From Azoarcus sp. Aa7 (GTDB taxonomy: Bacteria; Pseudomonadota; Gammaproteobacteria; Burkholderiales; Rhodocyclaceae), in contig NZ_QVLR01000060.1 in NCBI RefSeq assembly GCF_014822185.1, positions 104,721-168,720 on the forward strand: 64,000 bases of DNA, in the 5' to 3' direction. Below the pieces are notes generated by a model. It did not search any database, had not been told where the DNA came from, and saw only the letters and a list, made by a program, of their open reading frames with translations. Below, piece after piece: positions 63,255 through 64,000 of the stretch; the first letter of the stretch is position 1; each line of letters starts with the position of its first letter. Both the position numbers and the translations under genes were made by a program.

Positions 63255-63701
63255 TCATTTTCCGGGGGGATTACCCCCCCCATGTATGAAATCAATCAGG
63301 TGTTCGATTTCATGTTCCTTTTCATCGATAATGCTTTTCACGGTGTCGCCAATACTGATTATACCAATGAGCTTATTGCCTTCGACTACCGGTAGATGGC
63401 GTACTCGTTTGGCGGTCATCACAGCCATACACTCATCGAGGGTCTTCCGTTTATCGACGACGCAGACCTGCGTGGTCATCACCTCGCTCACCGGGGTTTC
63501 TTTCGAGCCCTTACCTTTGAGAATTATCTTTCTGGCATAATCTCGTTCCGAGAAGATGCCTGCGATTTGATCTTTGGCCATTACAAGCACACAACCCACA
63601 TTGTTTTTAGCCATCAGCACCAAGGCCTCATAGACCGTGGTATCCGGTGAAATTGTCAATACATCATGACCTTTCTTTGCCAGCACAGATTCAACGAGCA
63701 T
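63255..63701 (-). CDS. Two-CBS-domain protein in AT-richer DNA
   Basis: A 148-aa CBS pair: TVYEALVLMAKNNVGCVLVMAKDQIAGIFSERDYARKIIL, then VSEVMTTQVCVVDKRKTLDECMAVMTAKRVRHLPVVEGNKLIGIISIGDTVKSII. It is more similar in style to YrbH/IMPDH-type single sensors than to the CBS gene at 54944 and clearly differs in codon use. GGAGGTGCGCTC precedes the ATG at 63701. Its stop is 96 bp upstream of the start chosen for the methyltransferase gene on the same strand; both may have arrived together. Confidence 0.88.
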   Translation of the reverse strand: MLVESVLAKKGHDVLTISPDTTVYEALVLMAKNNVGCVLVMAKDQIAGIFSERDYARKIILKGKGSKETPVSEVMTTQVCVVDKRKTLDECMAVMTAKRVRHLPVVEGNKLIGIISIGDTVKSIIDEKEHEIEHLIDFIHGGGNPPGK

Positions 63702-63967
63702 GAGCGCACCTCCTTCGTTTCTTTGCAGGAACCCCACTCCTCAGTGTAGTCCTGACCCACAACGCGTCCAGATAATCCCGCGACGCCGTCTCTACTGACG
63801 CGCTCTCCGGAAACAACAACTTCACTACTGCCTTGTCCCTGGATGCTTGCCGGTAACTCGCCCCTTCGTTTTTGGCTCTATGCCGTTTCCCGTGGAAATT
63901 GACTTCTCAACAAACATGACGATCGGTGGTACAACCCCGCGCTGCTGAGCTGAACCTTCCTCCGCCC

Positions 63968-64000
63968 ATGAGCAACCAGATCGAAGCCCTCTTCACCACC
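63968..64000 (+). CDS. Possible start of a further gene (truncated by window end)
   Basis: An ATG at 63968 opens a frame MSNQIEALFTT that runs off the window. GC content has returned to the level of the host genes. There is no clear ribosome site, so this is only a suggestion. The 230 bp before it (63738-63967) show no supported gene. Confidence 0.3.
   Translation, partial: MSNQIEALFTT

Noticed and set aside
63738..63967. A leftward short frame with protein-like text (RDKAVVKLLFPES...) near 63750-63900
   Set aside because: No start codon with ribosome site and no family resemblance; probably the leader of the CBS gene or decayed sequence.

Overview
The window is dense, high-GC proteobacterial DNA. 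It fits a betaproteobacterium of the Rhodocyclales (Aromatoleum/Azoarcus/Thauera type). Pointers are a PedF/PQQ-alcohol-oxidation accessory cluster, a tungsten aldehyde:ferredoxin oxidoreductase operon with its own FAD subunit and MoaD, several sigma-54 activators, and the lptFG / pepA-holC-valS neighbourhood. This assignment is inferred from gene content; no rRNA or tRNA gene was found.

Layout. 1-4.6 kb: the C-terminal end of a TonB-dependent receptor, an arginase, an EamA exporter, and an AcoR-like protein that lacks both GAFTGA and a DNA-binding domain. 4.9-14.7 kb: an NAD-aldehyde dehydrogenase behind a sigma-54 promoter; a seven-gene operon with two ABC systems (a NitT/TauT-like importer, then the PedABC/beta-propeller set linked to PQQ alcohol dehydrogenases); and, on the other strand, cytochrome c550 PedF with a MoxJ/XoxJ-like binding protein. 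15-24.5 kb: a complete AcoR-family sigma-54 activator, aorABCD-like genes, a kinase-fold protein, a small unknown protein and tupBC tungstate uptake genes. Together these read as an alcohol-to-aldehyde-to-acid oxidation island with its metal supply. A motif of about 21 bp, CAGSTGYTNC-N5-(N)GARCA with one divergent copy, occurs five times. Four copies lie upstream of the alcohol/aldehyde genes, two of them about 115-120 bp from good sigma-54 promoters.

24.5-28.6 kb: LysR with NmrA-type reductase, cytochrome b561, two YceI proteins and a CDGSH protein. 28.9-33.4 kb: a secreted unknown, a monoheme cytochrome c, a decaheme DmsE/MtrA-type cytochrome and a 712-aa MtrB/PioB-type porin, which together look like an outer-membrane electron conduit. 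33.5-43.6 kb: housekeeping genes (moaC, a BepA-like protease, tusA, valS, holC, pepA, lptF, lptG).

43.6-53.6 kb: an MFS transporter with a divergent LysR, a cobalamin-type binding protein, an RluA-type pseudouridine synthase, an arsR-arsC-acr3 operon, a frameshifted tyrosine recombinase, and a PaiB / DJ-1 / MocR group. 53.9-61.0 kb: a cupin, a CBS protein followed by an unrecognised 326-aa protein, and a D-amino-acid module (dadA plus sodium:alanine symporter). That module has a perfect sigma-54 promoter and faces a divergent TyrR/PhhR-like activator with three TGTA-N10-TACA-like boxes. 61-64 kb: a degraded gene fragment with an 18-bp tandem repeat, then a MidA-like methyltransferase and a CBS protein in visibly AT-richer DNA, probably acquired, and the start of one more gene at the edge.
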